This document shows, piece by piece, positions 33,110 to 42,880 of a DNA stretch of 64,000 nucleotides (position 1 is the stretch's first letter; the number at the start of each line of letters is the position of its first letter). Both the position numbers and the translations under genes were made by a program. The notes beneath the pieces were generated by a model. The model worked only from the letters and a program-made list of their open reading frames with translations. It searched no databases and was not told the DNA's origin. Origin of the DNA: Methanobacterium aggregans (GTDB lineage: Archaea > Methanobacteriota > Methanobacteria > Methanobacteriales > Methanobacteriaceae); the NCBI RefSeq assembly GCF_017874455.1, contig NZ_JAGGLN010000004.1:1-64000 (forward strand). The letters run 5' to 3'.

Positions 33110-34231
33110 TTATATCCTTCTTTTGTACCTTAGTTCCTCAAAAGATATCCGGAATTTAGTTCCTTCCTGAGGCATGAGTTCTATTGTACCTTCAAGCTGT
33201 TTTACAAGGGTGGCTACAAGTTGTAATCCCAATGTTTTAGTTCCAACAATGCTGAAATCATCTGGAACTCCAACACCATCATCTGAAATTTCAAGAAGGA
33301 TAGTTTTATCTTCAGCCCAGAGTTTAATGGTTATTTCCCCAACCCTATCCTCTGGAAAGGCGTACTTGATTGAGTTAGTCACTATTTCGTTGATTATGAG
33401 TCCGCAAGGTATTGCTGTGTCTATTCCAAATGTGACGTCCTCCACATCCACAACCAGTTTTACACTCTCTGAATCCACAACGTAGGACTGGAATAGGTAG
33501 GTTGTCAGGTTCTTGATGTACTCACCAAAATTTATCTTGGTGAAATTTCTGGACATGTAAAGCTTTTCATGTATCATTGCCATGGATTTCACACGGTTCT
33601 GACTTTCCTTAAACACTTCCAGGGCATCTTCATCGGTCACATATCTTGATTGAAGGCTTAGAAGGCTTGAAATTATTTGCATGTTGTTTTTAACACGATG
33701 ATGAATTTCCTGAAGCAGAACATTCTTTTCATCAAGGGATGCCCTTATCTGATCCTCAGATTCCTTACGTTCGGTTATGTCACGGGCAACCATGACCATA
33801 TAAAGAGCATCACTAAAGTTAACAACTGTAACACTTATTTCAAAGGGTATTTCCCTGCCCGAAACATTTTTAAGATGTGTAACTATGTTTTGCCTGCCCT
33901 TAGATGTACCACCTTCAACCATATCCTTAAACAATTGTTTAAGACGATTTTTGTCAGTTGAAACAACCAGATCTTCCATCGACATATTCAGAAGCTGTTT
34001 TGCTGAGTATCCAAGATGTTTGGAAACAGCCTTGTTGAGATCTGCAAAACGTCCTGAGGGAATTTCAAGGAGAAAAATAGCATCGTTAGTCTCATCCAAT
34101 AATGATCTGAACCTTTCAAGCTCATCAAGTCTTTTTTGAAGTTCAGGATAGTAACTCTTTCTTATGGACGATTCTCCAAGGCCTATGATCTTCTCACGCA
34201 AAGATCTCCATTCAGCATCATTAAAGGGCAT
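33110..34231 (-). CDS. PAS-domain sensor histidine kinase (HisKA_2 type)
   Basis: 373 residues, soluble. A PAS domain (about residues 45-165) with the linker VMVARDITERK leads to the dimerisation/phosphoacceptor segment IHHRVKNNMQIISSLLSLQ (His near 177) of the HisKA_2 type. The ATPase domain has the N box IINEIVTNSIKYAF and the G box ISDDGVGVPDD. The ATG at 34231 follows GGAGATC and overlaps the end of the alcohol dehydrogenase-like gene by 11 bases. No response regulator is adjacent. The overlap implies that the kinase works with that dehydrogenase-like protein. Confidence 0.88.
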   Translation of the reverse strand: MPFNDAEWRSLREKIIGLGESSIRKSYYPELQKRLDELERFRSLLDETNDAIFLLEIPSGRFADLNKAVSKHLGYSAKQLLNMSMEDLVVSTDKNRLKQLFKDMVEGGTSKGRQNIVTHLKNVSGREIPFEISVTVVNFSDALYMVMVARDITERKESEDQIRASLDEKNVLLQEIHHRVKNNMQIISSLLSLQSRYVTDEDALEVFKESQNRVKSMAMIHEKLYMSRNFTKINFGEYIKNLTTYLFQSYVVDSESVKLVVDVEDVTFGIDTAIPCGLIINEIVTNSIKYAFPEDRVGEITIKLWAEDKTILLEISDDGVGVPDDFSIVGTKTLGLQLVATLVKQLEGTIELMPQEGTKFRISFEELRYKRRI

Positions 34232-35372
34232 TTTTAAAGATCTCCATAATTTCTTCCTTATCTGGCCTTCTAGGGTTTGTAACAATACATGGGTCCAACA
34301 TGGCTACGTCTGCAAGCCCATCCAGGTCATTTTCGGAAACACCACAATCTTTAAGGGTTTTATTAATACCTACCCCTTTTTTAAGGATTTTTATTCCTTT
34401 TATCAACTCTGATTTTACTTCTTGGCCATTCATCTCAAGTCCCATTGCCCTGGCGATTTCTGCGTACCTTTCTGGTTCTTCCTGAAAGTTGAATTCCACA
34501 ACGTGTTCCATTAGGATCGCATTGCATTCTCCATGGGAAAGATCCATTAAACCCCCTAAACTATGGGCCATTGCATGTGCAAGTCCTAAACTTGCATTTG
34601 AAAAAGCCATACCAGCATGAAGGCTTGCCAGCATGAGATTTCCCCTTAAATTGATATCTTCAGGATCTGCAATTACAGGAATGATGTTGGATGTTACAAG
34701 GCGAACAGCTTCGAGAGCATGGAGATCAGTCACAGCAGAACTTGCATTGGATACGTATGATTCCAATGCATGACTCAAAGTATCAAAAGCTGTGTAAACT
34801 GTCATATCCCTTGGCATGGTTGTTGTGACAACGGGATCAATTAACGCAACATCAGGAACAAGTGTTTTACTTATTATACCCATTTTAATGCACCTTATCG
34901 GATCAGATATTATTGAGAACTGGGAAACATCAGCTGAACTGCCTGCCGTTGTTGGGATGCAGATGAGGGGAGGTGCAGGTAATCCAACCTTATCAACACC
35001 TTCAAATTCAGTTATGTGCTTTTTGTTGGAGCTTACAATTCCTATACCCTTTGCACAGTCCATTGGACTTCCCCCACCAACTGCAATGATCACATCACAT
35101 TCTTCCTCTTGGTATATTCCAGCCCCTTCCATAACATCTTCAACCCTGGGATTGGGATTTACATTGGAATAAACCCTGTACTGAAGTCCTCCATCCTTCA
35201 GGGCATGTGTAACATCATCCAACCATCCTGAGGCCATAACACCGGGATCCGTGACAATGAAAACCCTTCTGGCACTGAAATTTCTTGCATAACGTCCTGC
35301 CAGTAATCTGGCCCCATTACCAAAAATAAATTCTGGTGCAAGGAATTTTCGAAGTTCAAATCCAGTTACCAT
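34221..35372 (-). CDS. Iron-type alcohol dehydrogenase family protein (possibly ErcA-like)
   Basis: 383 residues of the Fe-ADH (group III) family. The NAD-binding IAVGGGSPMDCAKGIGI motif is near residue 95. Metal ligands fit D in DPVVTTTMPRDM, H in FDTLSHALESY and HAMAHSLGG. A substrate oxidoreductase for small alcohols is possible. However, overlap with a PAS histidine kinase resembles ErcS/ErcA pairs, in which the ADH-like protein has a regulatory role. Methanobacterium is mostly hydrogenotrophic, and some species oxidise secondary alcohols with other enzyme types. Both readings remain open. Confidence 0.82.
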   Translation of the reverse strand: MVTGFELRKFLAPEFIFGNGARLLAGRYARNFSARRVFIVTDPGVMASGWLDDVTHALKDGGLQYRVYSNVNPNPRVEDVMEGAGIYQEEECDVIIAVGGGSPMDCAKGIGIVSSNKKHITEFEGVDKVGLPAPPLICIPTTAGSSADVSQFSIISDPIRCIKMGIISKTLVPDVALIDPVVTTTMPRDMTVYTAFDTLSHALESYVSNASSAVTDLHALEAVRLVTSNIIPVIADPEDINLRGNLMLASLHAGMAFSNASLGLAHAMAHSLGGLMDLSHGECNAILMEHVVEFNFQEEPERYAEIARAMGLEMNGQEVKSELIKGIKILKKGVGINKTLKDCGVSENDLDGLADVAMLDPCIVTNPRRPDKEEIMEIFKNAL

Positions 35373-35683
35373 ACCGCCCTAAACCCCCCCATTGAATCCA
35401 TCCTTTTTTTCACCAGTCAAATGAAGTTTCATGAAACTGATGTCTGGTTATAGGTTATTAACATGCCAGTATAAAATTTTTTTCAGATTAAATTTATTTA
35501 ATTATGATAATCAAAATCACAAATATAAATAGGACCATGGGATTGATCTAGAGAATTTTTTGCATATGATCTATGAATTCTACATAAAATAAGGAAAGAT
35601 AAGTTTTAAAATCTTGAATGCATAAAATGTAGAACCAAGATTAAATGCACAGCTCTTAATAAAATAGATAAAGAGGGAGTTTA
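35373..35683. other. Divergent promoter region
   Basis: This is the AT-rich gap between the ADH-like and HIT-family genes. No gene or repeat was seen; promoters for both sides should lie here. Confidence 0.4.
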
Positions 35684-36136
35684 ATGACAAGTAAATGCGA
35701 ATATTGCCAGTTAAATGGAGGGTACGGTGAATTAATCTATGAAACAGACTGCTGGATGATATTTCTCGCTCCAAGCCAGCGGTACCTTGGAACATGTGTC
35801 GTGGCTTTAAAACGAAACTGCAAAAACTTATCTGAACTTGAAAGCTGTGAATGGACAGACTTCGCAGATACAGTCCGGAAACTGGAACATTCCTTGGATG
35901 AAGCCTTTAATCCAACACTTTACAACTGGAGCTGCTTTAAAAATGCAACCTTCAGGAGTGAAAAACCTGATCCTGCAGTTCACTGGCATTTCATACCTCG
36001 TTACAGGGGAAAAATTGAATTTGCAGGGGTTTCATTTGAAGATCCTGACTTTGGTTACATACCTCAGCCCATAGAAAAAAAGGTTTCAAAGGAGGTTATG
36101 GTAAAAATCAGGGCAGAACTCTCAAAAAATCTCTAA
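35684..36136 (+). CDS. HIT-family nucleotide hydrolase/transferase
   Basis: 150 residues. The N-terminal CEYC could hold a structural zinc and the histidine triad region reads DPAVHWHFIPRY, an H-x-H-x pattern typical of divergent HIT proteins such as Ap4A hydrolases. HIT enzymes cleave dinucleotides or nucleotidyl conjugates. GAGGGAG precedes the ATG. The triad's third histidine is not obvious, so activity may differ from classical Hint or Fhit proteins. Confidence 0.75.
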   Translation: MTSKCEYCQLNGGYGELIYETDCWMIFLAPSQRYLGTCVVALKRNCKNLSELESCEWTDFADTVRKLEHSLDEAFNPTLYNWSCFKNATFRSEKPDPAVHWHFIPRYRGKIEFAGVSFEDPDFGYIPQPIEKKVSKEVMVKIRAELSKNL

Positions 36137-36231
36137 GGCCACTGATGAACATGCCAAAAATTAGGAAAAAATTAAAACCCAGTGGGATATCAACTTAATT
36201 AATTTAAAAACATGCTAAATGGAGATTAATA

Positions 36232-37230
36232 TTGAGCAAAAAACTATCAGGAATACTCGGCAAGATGCAGGAAAAAAATATGGATTCATTGATAGCTTTA
36301 AAACCTGAAAACATACATTACATAACAGGTTTTAATCCCTCAAGCTTTTCTTTACTTCTATTGAAAGATGAACCCGTACTTTTTACCTCTAAATTAGATA
36401 TTGAAGCTGCATCCCATATTTCCACAGTTCCAGTTGAAGAACTGAAATCTTTAAAGGATATAAAAGAACTTTTAAAGGGAAAAGTTGGAATAGAAAGTTC
36501 AATGACTGTTAAAACCTACAGAAAGTTATCAAACAATTTCAAAGCAGATATAACGGATTTAATAGAAGTATCAAGAATGGTTAAATCCCTGGATGAAATT
36601 CAGAATGTTAAAAAAGCACTTGAAATTGCTGAAAAGTCCTTTGAAGACGTGGAATTTTCAGGAACTGAAAATGAAGTTGCTGCAAAGTTAGAGTACAACA
36701 TGATGGTCAGGGGATCAAATAAACCTTCCTTCGAGACCATAGTTGCATCCGGTAAAAGATCCAGCCTTCCACATGCCTCGCTAACAACAAAAGAAATTGA
36801 AAGCCCCGTTGTTGTTGACTGGGGGGCGGTTTACAATGGTTACGCATCTGACACCACACGTACCATTATAGAAACAGAAAAACAGGAAGAAATATTTCGT
36901 ATAGTACTTGAAGCAAACAAAAAGGCCGTTTCTGCAATAAAACCCGGTGTGAAAACTTCAGATGTTGATAAAGCTGCAAGAGATGTTATAGAAGAGTATG
37001 GTTACGGGGATGCCTACATCCACTCAACAGGCCATGGTGTGGGACTTGAAATTCATGAAATGCCATCATTATCTCAAAAAGATGACACAACACTTGAAAA
37101 GGGCATGATTGTAACAGTTGAACCTGGAATTTATCTTGAAGGAAAATTTGGAGTTCGTGTTGAGGACATGGTCCATGTGACAAATAGGGGTAAAGTTCTG
37201 AACAAATTAAGTCATGAATTAACCTTCTAA
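36232..37230 (+). CDS. Xaa-Pro peptidase (M24 family)
   Basis: 332 residues. The N-terminal creatinase-like domain (1-120) precedes the pita-bread catalytic domain with VVDWGAVYNGYASDTTRTI (Asp ligands), HSTGHGVGLEIHEMP (His) and IVTVEPGIYLEG plus GVRVEDMV (Glu ligands), a complete dinuclear metal site. It removes N-terminal residues before proline. The start is TTG at 36232, with GGAGA about ten bases upstream. Confidence 0.92.
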   Translation: MSKKLSGILGKMQEKNMDSLIALKPENIHYITGFNPSSFSLLLLKDEPVLFTSKLDIEAASHISTVPVEELKSLKDIKELLKGKVGIESSMTVKTYRKLSNNFKADITDLIEVSRMVKSLDEIQNVKKALEIAEKSFEDVEFSGTENEVAAKLEYNMMVRGSNKPSFETIVASGKRSSLPHASLTTKEIESPVVVDWGAVYNGYASDTTRTIIETEKQEEIFRIVLEANKKAVSAIKPGVKTSDVDKAARDVIEEYGYGDAYIHSTGHGVGLEIHEMPSLSQKDDTTLEKGMIVTVEPGIYLEGKFGVRVEDMVHVTNRGKVLNKLSHELTF

Positions 37231-37395
37231 ACTTTTTTTAAAGGTTGATTAATCCATGAATTTAAACCATACAAATTTTTAAGAATGCATAACAAGGATG
37301 GTTGAAGTGGATCAGAGAATTCATGGAGTAGATATATTAATATATGGAAGTGTTGATATACTAAAATAATTGAATATTATTAAAAAGGTGAAAAA

Positions 37396-38328
37396 ATGGC
37401 AATTATACCCACTGCATTGTCACCATTATCCCAAGGTATAGATGATCTGGTGCCTGATAAATACTTGGTTTTAGTACAGGAAAATCTCATAAGGGCAGGC
37501 ATTTATGTTAAGGCATCCGATATTATAACTCTCATGCTTGTTTTTGGTGTTGGTTTAGCAGCACTTGCACTTGTTTTATTCATGGTACTTGGAATGAATC
37601 CAGTACTAGGTGCTTTACTAGGTTTCATAGCCCCTTTTGCCATAATTTTGGCATGGCTGTTCTTTGCAATGGAGCGAAGAGTCGATGCAATAGAACAAAC
37701 CACACCAGACTTTCTGAGGCAAATTGCATCACTTCTAAGGGCAGGTGTTGGTATTGAAACTGCAATGGAGGATATCTCAAAACAGGGAAGCGGACCATTA
37801 ACAGAAGAACTGAGAAGGGCTGTCATTGAAATAAAGATAGGCAGCAGCTTCGAAGAAGCACTTCTTTCAATGGGGGCACGCTTAAAATCCAAAAATCTTG
37901 ACAGAACATTCAGAATGATACTTGAGGGAAAAAGGGTTGGAGGAAGCCTTTCTGATGTTATTGAAACTGTTGCAGAGGATTTAAGGGCTGTACTTGCATT
38001 GAAACGTGAACGAAAAGCCAACGTTATGATGTCAGTGATGTTCCTTTTAATAGCCGCAGTAATAGCCGCCCCATTCGCACTTGGAATGATAATGACCTAC
38101 TCCTCATTTATTGCATCACTGGGTAAAGCAAATGCCCTGGCAGATGCTGCTTATACAGCTGCAACTGGATACATCATTATACACTCAATAATAGCCAGCC
38201 TGTTAATGGGAATCGTTTTGTATGGAAATGCCAAGAAGGGAGTTAAATTTGCGTTGGGCGTGGTACCTGTTTCATATGGAATATTTTACCTATCAGGAAC
38301 CGTAGCCATGTCTTTATTTGCAATGTAA
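37396..38328 (+). CDS. Type II/IV secretion F-family membrane protein (TadB/TadC-like)
   Basis: 310 residues. Two N-terminal helices, a cytoplasmic GspF-type domain with LRQIASLLRAGVGIETAMEDI and GKRVGGSLSDVIETVAEDL, and two or more C-terminal helices. AAAAGGTGA precedes the ATG. It is followed 38 bases later by a class III signal peptide protein, so this pair is likely a pilus platform with its pilin. The cognate ATPase is probably the one at 23063, about 14 kb away. Confidence 0.88.
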   Translation: MAIIPTALSPLSQGIDDLVPDKYLVLVQENLIRAGIYVKASDIITLMLVFGVGLAALALVLFMVLGMNPVLGALLGFIAPFAIILAWLFFAMERRVDAIEQTTPDFLRQIASLLRAGVGIETAMEDISKQGSGPLTEELRRAVIEIKIGSSFEEALLSMGARLKSKNLDRTFRMILEGKRVGGSLSDVIETVAEDLRAVLALKRERKANVMMSVMFLLIAAVIAAPFALGMIMTYSSFIASLGKANALADAAYTAATGYIIIHSIIASLLMGIVLYGNAKKGVKFALGVVPVSYGIFYLSGTVAMSLFAM

Positions 38329-38365
38329 TATTATTATGCGGCAGAGATTAATGAGGGTGTTGGAA

Positions 38366-38557
38366 ATGAATATGAGAAAAGATGAAAATGGGCAGGGTTC
38401 AGCAGAACTCATTCTCGTTGTTGGTGGAATGATTGTTATAGCAATTGCTGCTGCAGTTTTCTACAAGAACTACCTCATAGGACTTGGAGATGACATCAAC
38501 AACACCGATGTGAAAGCTGTTACAAATAAGATACAGGCGTTAAAAAACGACTTCTAA
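38366..38557 (+). CDS. Small pilin-like protein with class III signal peptide
   Basis: 63 residues starting MNMRKDENGQGSAELILVVGG. A short basic leader, the Gly-Gln-Gly-Ser-Ala-Glu processing region and an immediately following hydrophobic stretch match archaeal type IV pilins cut by an EppA/PibD-type peptidase before the Gln or Gly. The mature part is only about 50 residues, ending KNDF. The ATG at 38366 follows GAGGGTGTTGGA. An earlier start would overlap the upstream gene. A T-run after the stop may end the transcript. Confidence 0.85.
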   Translation: MNMRKDENGQGSAELILVVGGMIVIAIAAAVFYKNYLIGLGDDINNTDVKAVTNKIQALKNDF

Positions 38558-38738
38558 ATTTTTTTTTGTATTGTACAATGTTTTTATTGACAATGAAGTG
38601 GAAGCCTAATCTTCAGCCCACCCAATGAAAGATAACCAGAATAATTTGGGAGTTTAAGGGCAGTTCTTTTTACTGGGAGTGTGTGAACCTTTATTTATCT
38701 TCTAATTTTATATCCTTAGTTTATAGGAGTTAAAGAGC
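38558..38738. other. T-run terminator and promoter region
   Basis: TTTTTTTTT directly after the pilin stop (38560-38568) is a probable archaeal terminator. A TATA-like TTTATATCC lies near 38707, upstream of the aldehyde dehydrogenase gene. Confidence 0.5.
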
Positions 38739-40145
38739 ATGAAAATGTTTATAAACGGAAATTTAATGGATAAAGATGAAAAGATAGACGTTAAAAATCC
38801 TTTTAATAATAAAACAATAGACACCGTTCCTGAAGCTACAAAAGAAGATGTTAGAAATGCTCTGGAATCTGCAGCGAGAGCAAAAAAAATTCTTGGAGAT
38901 ATGTCAGCCCGTAAGATCTCGAGGATACTCTACGACATATACGAAGTTGTTCTGGAGTCCCAGGAGGAGTTTTCCAGGATCATAACCCTTGAAACGGGTA
39001 AACCCCTAAAGGATTCCCGGGATGAAATGAAACGTTCAGCTCAAACATTACAGCTGGCAGCTGAAGAATCTAAAAGGATATATGGAGAAACAGTTCCCAT
39101 GGATGCGGGTATAGGTGGCAGAACTGCCCTTGGATTTACAATGAAAATACCACTAGGTGTTGTGGCTGCAATAACTCCCTTCAACTATCCTATTAACCTT
39201 GCAGTTCATAAAATAGCTCCTGCACTTGCAGCAAAAAATAGTGTGGTTTTCAAACCTTCAAAGGAAGCACCCCTTGCAGCATTAAAACTTGCAGAGCTCA
39301 TGGGCAGTCACCTTCCAGATGGTGCTTTAAACGCAGTTACAGGCCCTGGAAGTGTTGTTGGGGACGAACTTGTAACAAACCCCATTGTTAACAAAATATC
39401 CTTCACAGGGAGTGTTGAAACAGGATTATCAATAGCAAGTAAGGTCAGTATGAAGAAGTTGACCCTTGAACTTGGTGGAAACGACCCCATTATAGTTCTA
39501 GATGATGCAGACCTTGAAAAAGCAGCAGTTTCTACAGCCAAAGGAGCCTACCTCAATGCAGGTCAGGTCTGCATAGGAGTGAAACGCATAATTCTCCAGA
39601 AGGGAATTGCAGATGAATTCACTGATCTGCTCATCAGCGAAACCCGGAAACTTAAGATGGGTGATCCCATGGACTCTGAAACAGACATCGGCCCATTGAT
39701 AAACGAGGAAGCAGCCCGAAAGGTTGAAAGGACAGTTGAAGAGGCTGTGAAAAATGGGGCTCAACTTCTCCACGGTGGCAGAAGGGAGGGTGCATTCTAC
39801 ACCCCCACAGTGCTGGACCTCGTTGATCCTGATATGAGACTGGTGTGCCAGGAAACCTTCGGACCTGTAGCGCCCATAATCAGGGCAGAAACCGTTGATG
39901 AAGCCTTCACTATTGCCAATAACACACCTTACGGACTTCAAGCAGGCGTTTTCACAAACAGCATGGAAAGCGCACTTAAAGCTGCGAGAACCATAGAAGC
40001 TGGAGGAGTTATGATAAACAAGCAACCAACCTTCAGAACTGATAACATGCCATTTGGAGGCTTTAAAATGAGTGGAATGGGGAAAGAAGGAGTTAAATAT
40101 GCTGTTGAAGATATGACCCGTACCAAGCTCGTGGTGTTTGGTTGA
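38739..40145 (+). CDS. cofA: Lactaldehyde dehydrogenase CofA (F420 biosynthesis)
   Basis: 468 residues of the aldehyde dehydrogenase superfamily. It has the NAD-site ITPFNYPINLAVHKIAPALAA, the FTGSVETG loop, LELGGNDP with the catalytic Glu and NAGQVCIGVKR with the nucleophilic Cys. In methanogens the member of this size and sequence type is lactaldehyde dehydrogenase, which supplies lactate for coenzyme F420. AGGAG is about ten bases before the ATG. The assignment to CofA is by similarity and organism; a general glyceraldehyde dehydrogenase remains an alternative. Confidence 0.8.
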   Translation: MKMFINGNLMDKDEKIDVKNPFNNKTIDTVPEATKEDVRNALESAARAKKILGDMSARKISRILYDIYEVVLESQEEFSRIITLETGKPLKDSRDEMKRSAQTLQLAAEESKRIYGETVPMDAGIGGRTALGFTMKIPLGVVAAITPFNYPINLAVHKIAPALAAKNSVVFKPSKEAPLAALKLAELMGSHLPDGALNAVTGPGSVVGDELVTNPIVNKISFTGSVETGLSIASKVSMKKLTLELGGNDPIIVLDDADLEKAAVSTAKGAYLNAGQVCIGVKRIILQKGIADEFTDLLISETRKLKMGDPMDSETDIGPLINEEAARKVERTVEEAVKNGAQLLHGGRREGAFYTPTVLDLVDPDMRLVCQETFGPVAPIIRAETVDEAFTIANNTPYGLQAGVFTNSMESALKAARTIEAGGVMINKQPTFRTDNMPFGGFKMSGMGKEGVKYAVEDMTRTKLVVFG

Positions 40146-40316
40146 ACTTATGAATTTTTAAACACCAAAATCTTTTCTTCAACACTTATTGAAATTGATT
40201 GGATTTTTTTAATCAAAATGCAGAGGGGATCAAATAGGGATAATATCAACAGATAATTTATTTTATATTTATTTTATAAAAAAAATAGGCAATAAAATAA
40301 GTGAAGATAATATAAT

Positions 40317-41804
40317 CTAACCTGCTCTTTCAGGATAAACAACCTTTATTCCATCATTTTCAAGCACCTTGAACATCTCTTTGTGCTCGGTGTGAATGGG
40401 ATACAGGGTTTCTGGCTCTATTTCCCTGATCATATCAAGGAGCTCTGGACCTGAGGCATGGCCTGAAACATGCATCTTGTGCATTGGACAGAGGTTGAAG
40501 TGCTGCAGCCAGTTTTTAACCCTTCTTTCACTGAACATCATCTCATCATCAAAGGGTTCTGTCATGGATTTTATGTAAAGCCCATTTTCCGGTTTTATGT
40601 CAATTAACTCCTTGAGTTCGAAGTAATCACATCTGAAGAGGTATTTCTCTGGTTCACCCCTGATGTCCATGTAGTTCACGGTGTTCTCCCAGTCCAGAAA
40701 ATCTCTTTCCCATTTCTTGTACTGGGAGTTCACGTAAGAAGGTTCTATCTCTGAGGATTGGATCCACTGACCATTGAAGCATGCAAAAGAATCCTCACCC
40801 AACAATCCCCAGGCCCTGCGGGGTACGTAAACTGCCACATCTTCTATTTCAGGATATCCTCTACCTTTGAATAGGTTGAGCATGTAGGCCTGCTTCAGGT
40901 TCACAACAAGGATCCTGCCTGCAGCTTTAGCAACGTTGTGAAATGTTAAAAGCCTGTCAAGGTCCCGTACAGGGAAGTTAACAATTACAGGGCCTTTAAA
41001 GTCCCTTATTAACTCTTTGGCCTTGTGTTCTATGTCCTTCTCTGTTTCAGTTCTCTCCTCAGCCATTCGGGTTCCCTCGCATAGCATGACATTTGGATTT
41101 GATTTTTTAGCTTCTTTAACAAACTTTTGAGTAATTTCTGGATGTCTGCCGTGAAATCTGAGGTCTCCACTGTAAACTGTCACTTCTTCGTCTGATTCAA
41201 GTATGTAAGCTGCTGCACCTGGAAGTGAATGGTCAACTGGTGCACTTCTGATCCTGAAATCACCTATTTCAAAGGTTTTGTAGGGTTCAAACGTTTTTAT
41301 CTCCCTTTCAAGGGATGCATCCTTCCCCCCGAGCTTCTTGTAACCTTCACCATTTTTCTTGGGAACGAAGTGGAAGTCCTTCTTCACTTGGAGTATGTCT
41401 GCAAATGAAACTGTGCTTGTTTCCTCTAAAACCTTCAGTATCAAATGGGATTCCTCGCTCATGTAAAGGGGAATATCCTCCCGGAGGTGGTGTATGTAGG
41501 CAGAGTGATCCATATGGGCATGGCTCAGGAGAAGTCCGTCAACTGCAGGTTCCTCTGAACATTCCATTCCACAGTGCTTAAGATAATCCTCCCTGTATAT
41601 TCCCTTTATTTCAGGTAGAAGTCCCAGTTCCATGAAATCATTAATTCCGTTGGCTTTTCTGGGCTGTAAAAACTCTGAAAAGTACAACCCTGCCTGGTTG
41701 AAGCTCATTCCAAAGTCCAGGAGGATGGATGTTTGAGCTTCGTGGATCAAAATCTTGTTACCACCGATCTCATCAACTCCACCGTAAAAATCTATTCCAA
41801 CCAT
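40317..41804 (-). CDS. MBL-fold hydrolase, RNase J-like (beta-CASP)
   Basis: 495 residues. Zinc-site motif II reads LLSHAHMDHSAYIHHL. A further His (APVDHSLPGAAAY) and Asp (VYSGDLRFHGRH) follow, and the C-terminal MHVSGHASGPELLDMI plus YPIHTEH complete a beta-CASP-type nuclease layout. Archaeal RNase J-like enzymes act on RNA. The inserted region (about 100-190) is larger than usual and the canonical KH/DRACH parts are absent, so nuclease activity is inferred. The gene is alone and convergent with cofA. Confidence 0.78.
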   Translation of the reverse strand: MVGIDFYGGVDEIGGNKILIHEAQTSILLDFGMSFNQAGLYFSEFLQPRKANGINDFMELGLLPEIKGIYREDYLKHCGMECSEEPAVDGLLLSHAHMDHSAYIHHLREDIPLYMSEESHLILKVLEETSTVSFADILQVKKDFHFVPKKNGEGYKKLGGKDASLEREIKTFEPYKTFEIGDFRIRSAPVDHSLPGAAAYILESDEEVTVYSGDLRFHGRHPEITQKFVKEAKKSNPNVMLCEGTRMAEERTETEKDIEHKAKELIRDFKGPVIVNFPVRDLDRLLTFHNVAKAAGRILVVNLKQAYMLNLFKGRGYPEIEDVAVYVPRRAWGLLGEDSFACFNGQWIQSSEIEPSYVNSQYKKWERDFLDWENTVNYMDIRGEPEKYLFRCDYFELKELIDIKPENGLYIKSMTEPFDDEMMFSERRVKNWLQHFNLCPMHKMHVSGHASGPELLDMIREIEPETLYPIHTEHKEMFKVLENDGIKVVYPERAG

Positions 41805-42157
41805 GTTTTTTCCACCATTTTTTATAATTTTTTACACAGAAACTTGTTAAATTTGTTAGAAAAATCTTATGTTACAAAAATTTATTTTAAGATATGAATG
41901 TATTTTAGGATATAAATGATAGTTTTTATTAATTTATCTTTTTTTAGTGATTTTAAGGGTGTTGATCTTGATGTTTGGTTAGCTATTTTATCCTAAAAAA
42001 TCCCTTTTCTATTAAAATTTTACTACTAAAATTTTATTCATATTAAGGAAAGGCCTATTAAAACCCTGTTAAAAAATAAGCACTTAAAAAAGCATGGAAT
42101 TGTTAAAAAAATGTTTTAAAATTTAAAAAAAGGTTTGGGATGTACTTTAGAAGGTTC
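41805..42157. other. AT-rich intergenic region
   Basis: About 350 bp, very rich in A and T, with a TTTTTAGTGATTTTAAGGGTGTTG stretch at about 41940-41963 as the only GC rise. No gene was recognised. Confidence 0.4.
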
Positions 42158-42880
42158 TCACTTTAAAAATTCTTCAACAAGACTTCTGGTTGTATTAAGG
42201 GCATCCAATGGAAATCCATGTGGAAGCTGGCCGATTTCACCTTCAACATCCTTAAGGACGGATCCGCCCATGCCAAGGAACATTCCCTCGCTTGTGACTC
42301 CCATAAAGTTTGTTGGAGGCAAAAGTGAAACCCCTACATTGTTACCCTCTTTAACGGTCATATCATTGGTTACAACTGTTGCAGCCCGATCTCCAATATT
42401 TACATTGCAAACAAGGAGGTTATCTGCATTAGGATGTTTTCCAATACTTACAACTTCACCTTTCCTTATGTCAATTCCCACGATAGGGTCATCTACCGCC
42501 CCGAGTAAAAGTCGTTTGTCTATACTTGAAATTGTGTTTAAGCAGAATTTAATCTTTGATATGGCTTCTCCAAGCTTTTCCTTCTCTTCTTTGTGCACTA
42601 GCTTTAAAAACTCTGTTTGCCATCCTTCACCACCCAGGGCTTGGGTTATTTCGCTTACTTTCTCCTTCAAATCTTTTATCTGTGAAGATTTGGCCATATC
42701 TTCAGGTTCCATGTAAGAATAGTAAAGAGTCTGTATTTCAGGGATCATCTCCCTTGCAGTATTCATGGATTTCCTCTTATTCCATATACCCTTTAAATTT
42801 GCCCCTCCAGCTGTTCTTATGAATAAATCTACTGCTTTTTCCGCAACTCGAAGTCTGTAATCTTTACTTGTATCCCACAT
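42158..42880 (-). CDS. tRNA-binding (EMAP/Trbp-like OB-fold) domain protein
   Basis: 240 residues. The N-terminal half is helical, with EKVSEI-type coiled character. The C-terminal 110 residues form the tRNA_bind OB-fold: VGIDIRKGEVVSIGKHPNADNLLVCNVNIG, later GVTSEGMFLGMGG, matching the VG...V...HPxADxL...IG and SxGM signatures. Such domains occur in MetRS C-termini and Arc1p and bind the tRNA elbow. Archaeal stand-alone versions with a helical N-terminus are conserved but uncharacterised. Confidence 0.8.
   Translation of the reverse strand: MWDTSKDYRLRVAEKAVDLFIRTAGGANLKGIWNKRKSMNTAREMIPEIQTLYYSYMEPEDMAKSSQIKDLKEKVSEITQALGGEGWQTEFLKLVHKEEKEKLGEAISKIKFCLNTISSIDKRLLLGAVDDPIVGIDIRKGEVVSIGKHPNADNLLVCNVNIGDRAATVVTNDMTVKEGNNVGVSLLPPTNFMGVTSEGMFLGMGGSVLKDVEGEIGQLPHGFPLDALNTTRSLVEEFLK

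Noticed and set aside
38318..38365. Upstream start for the pilin-like gene
   Set aside because: It overlaps the previous gene, has no ribosome binding site and would bury the class III signal peptide.
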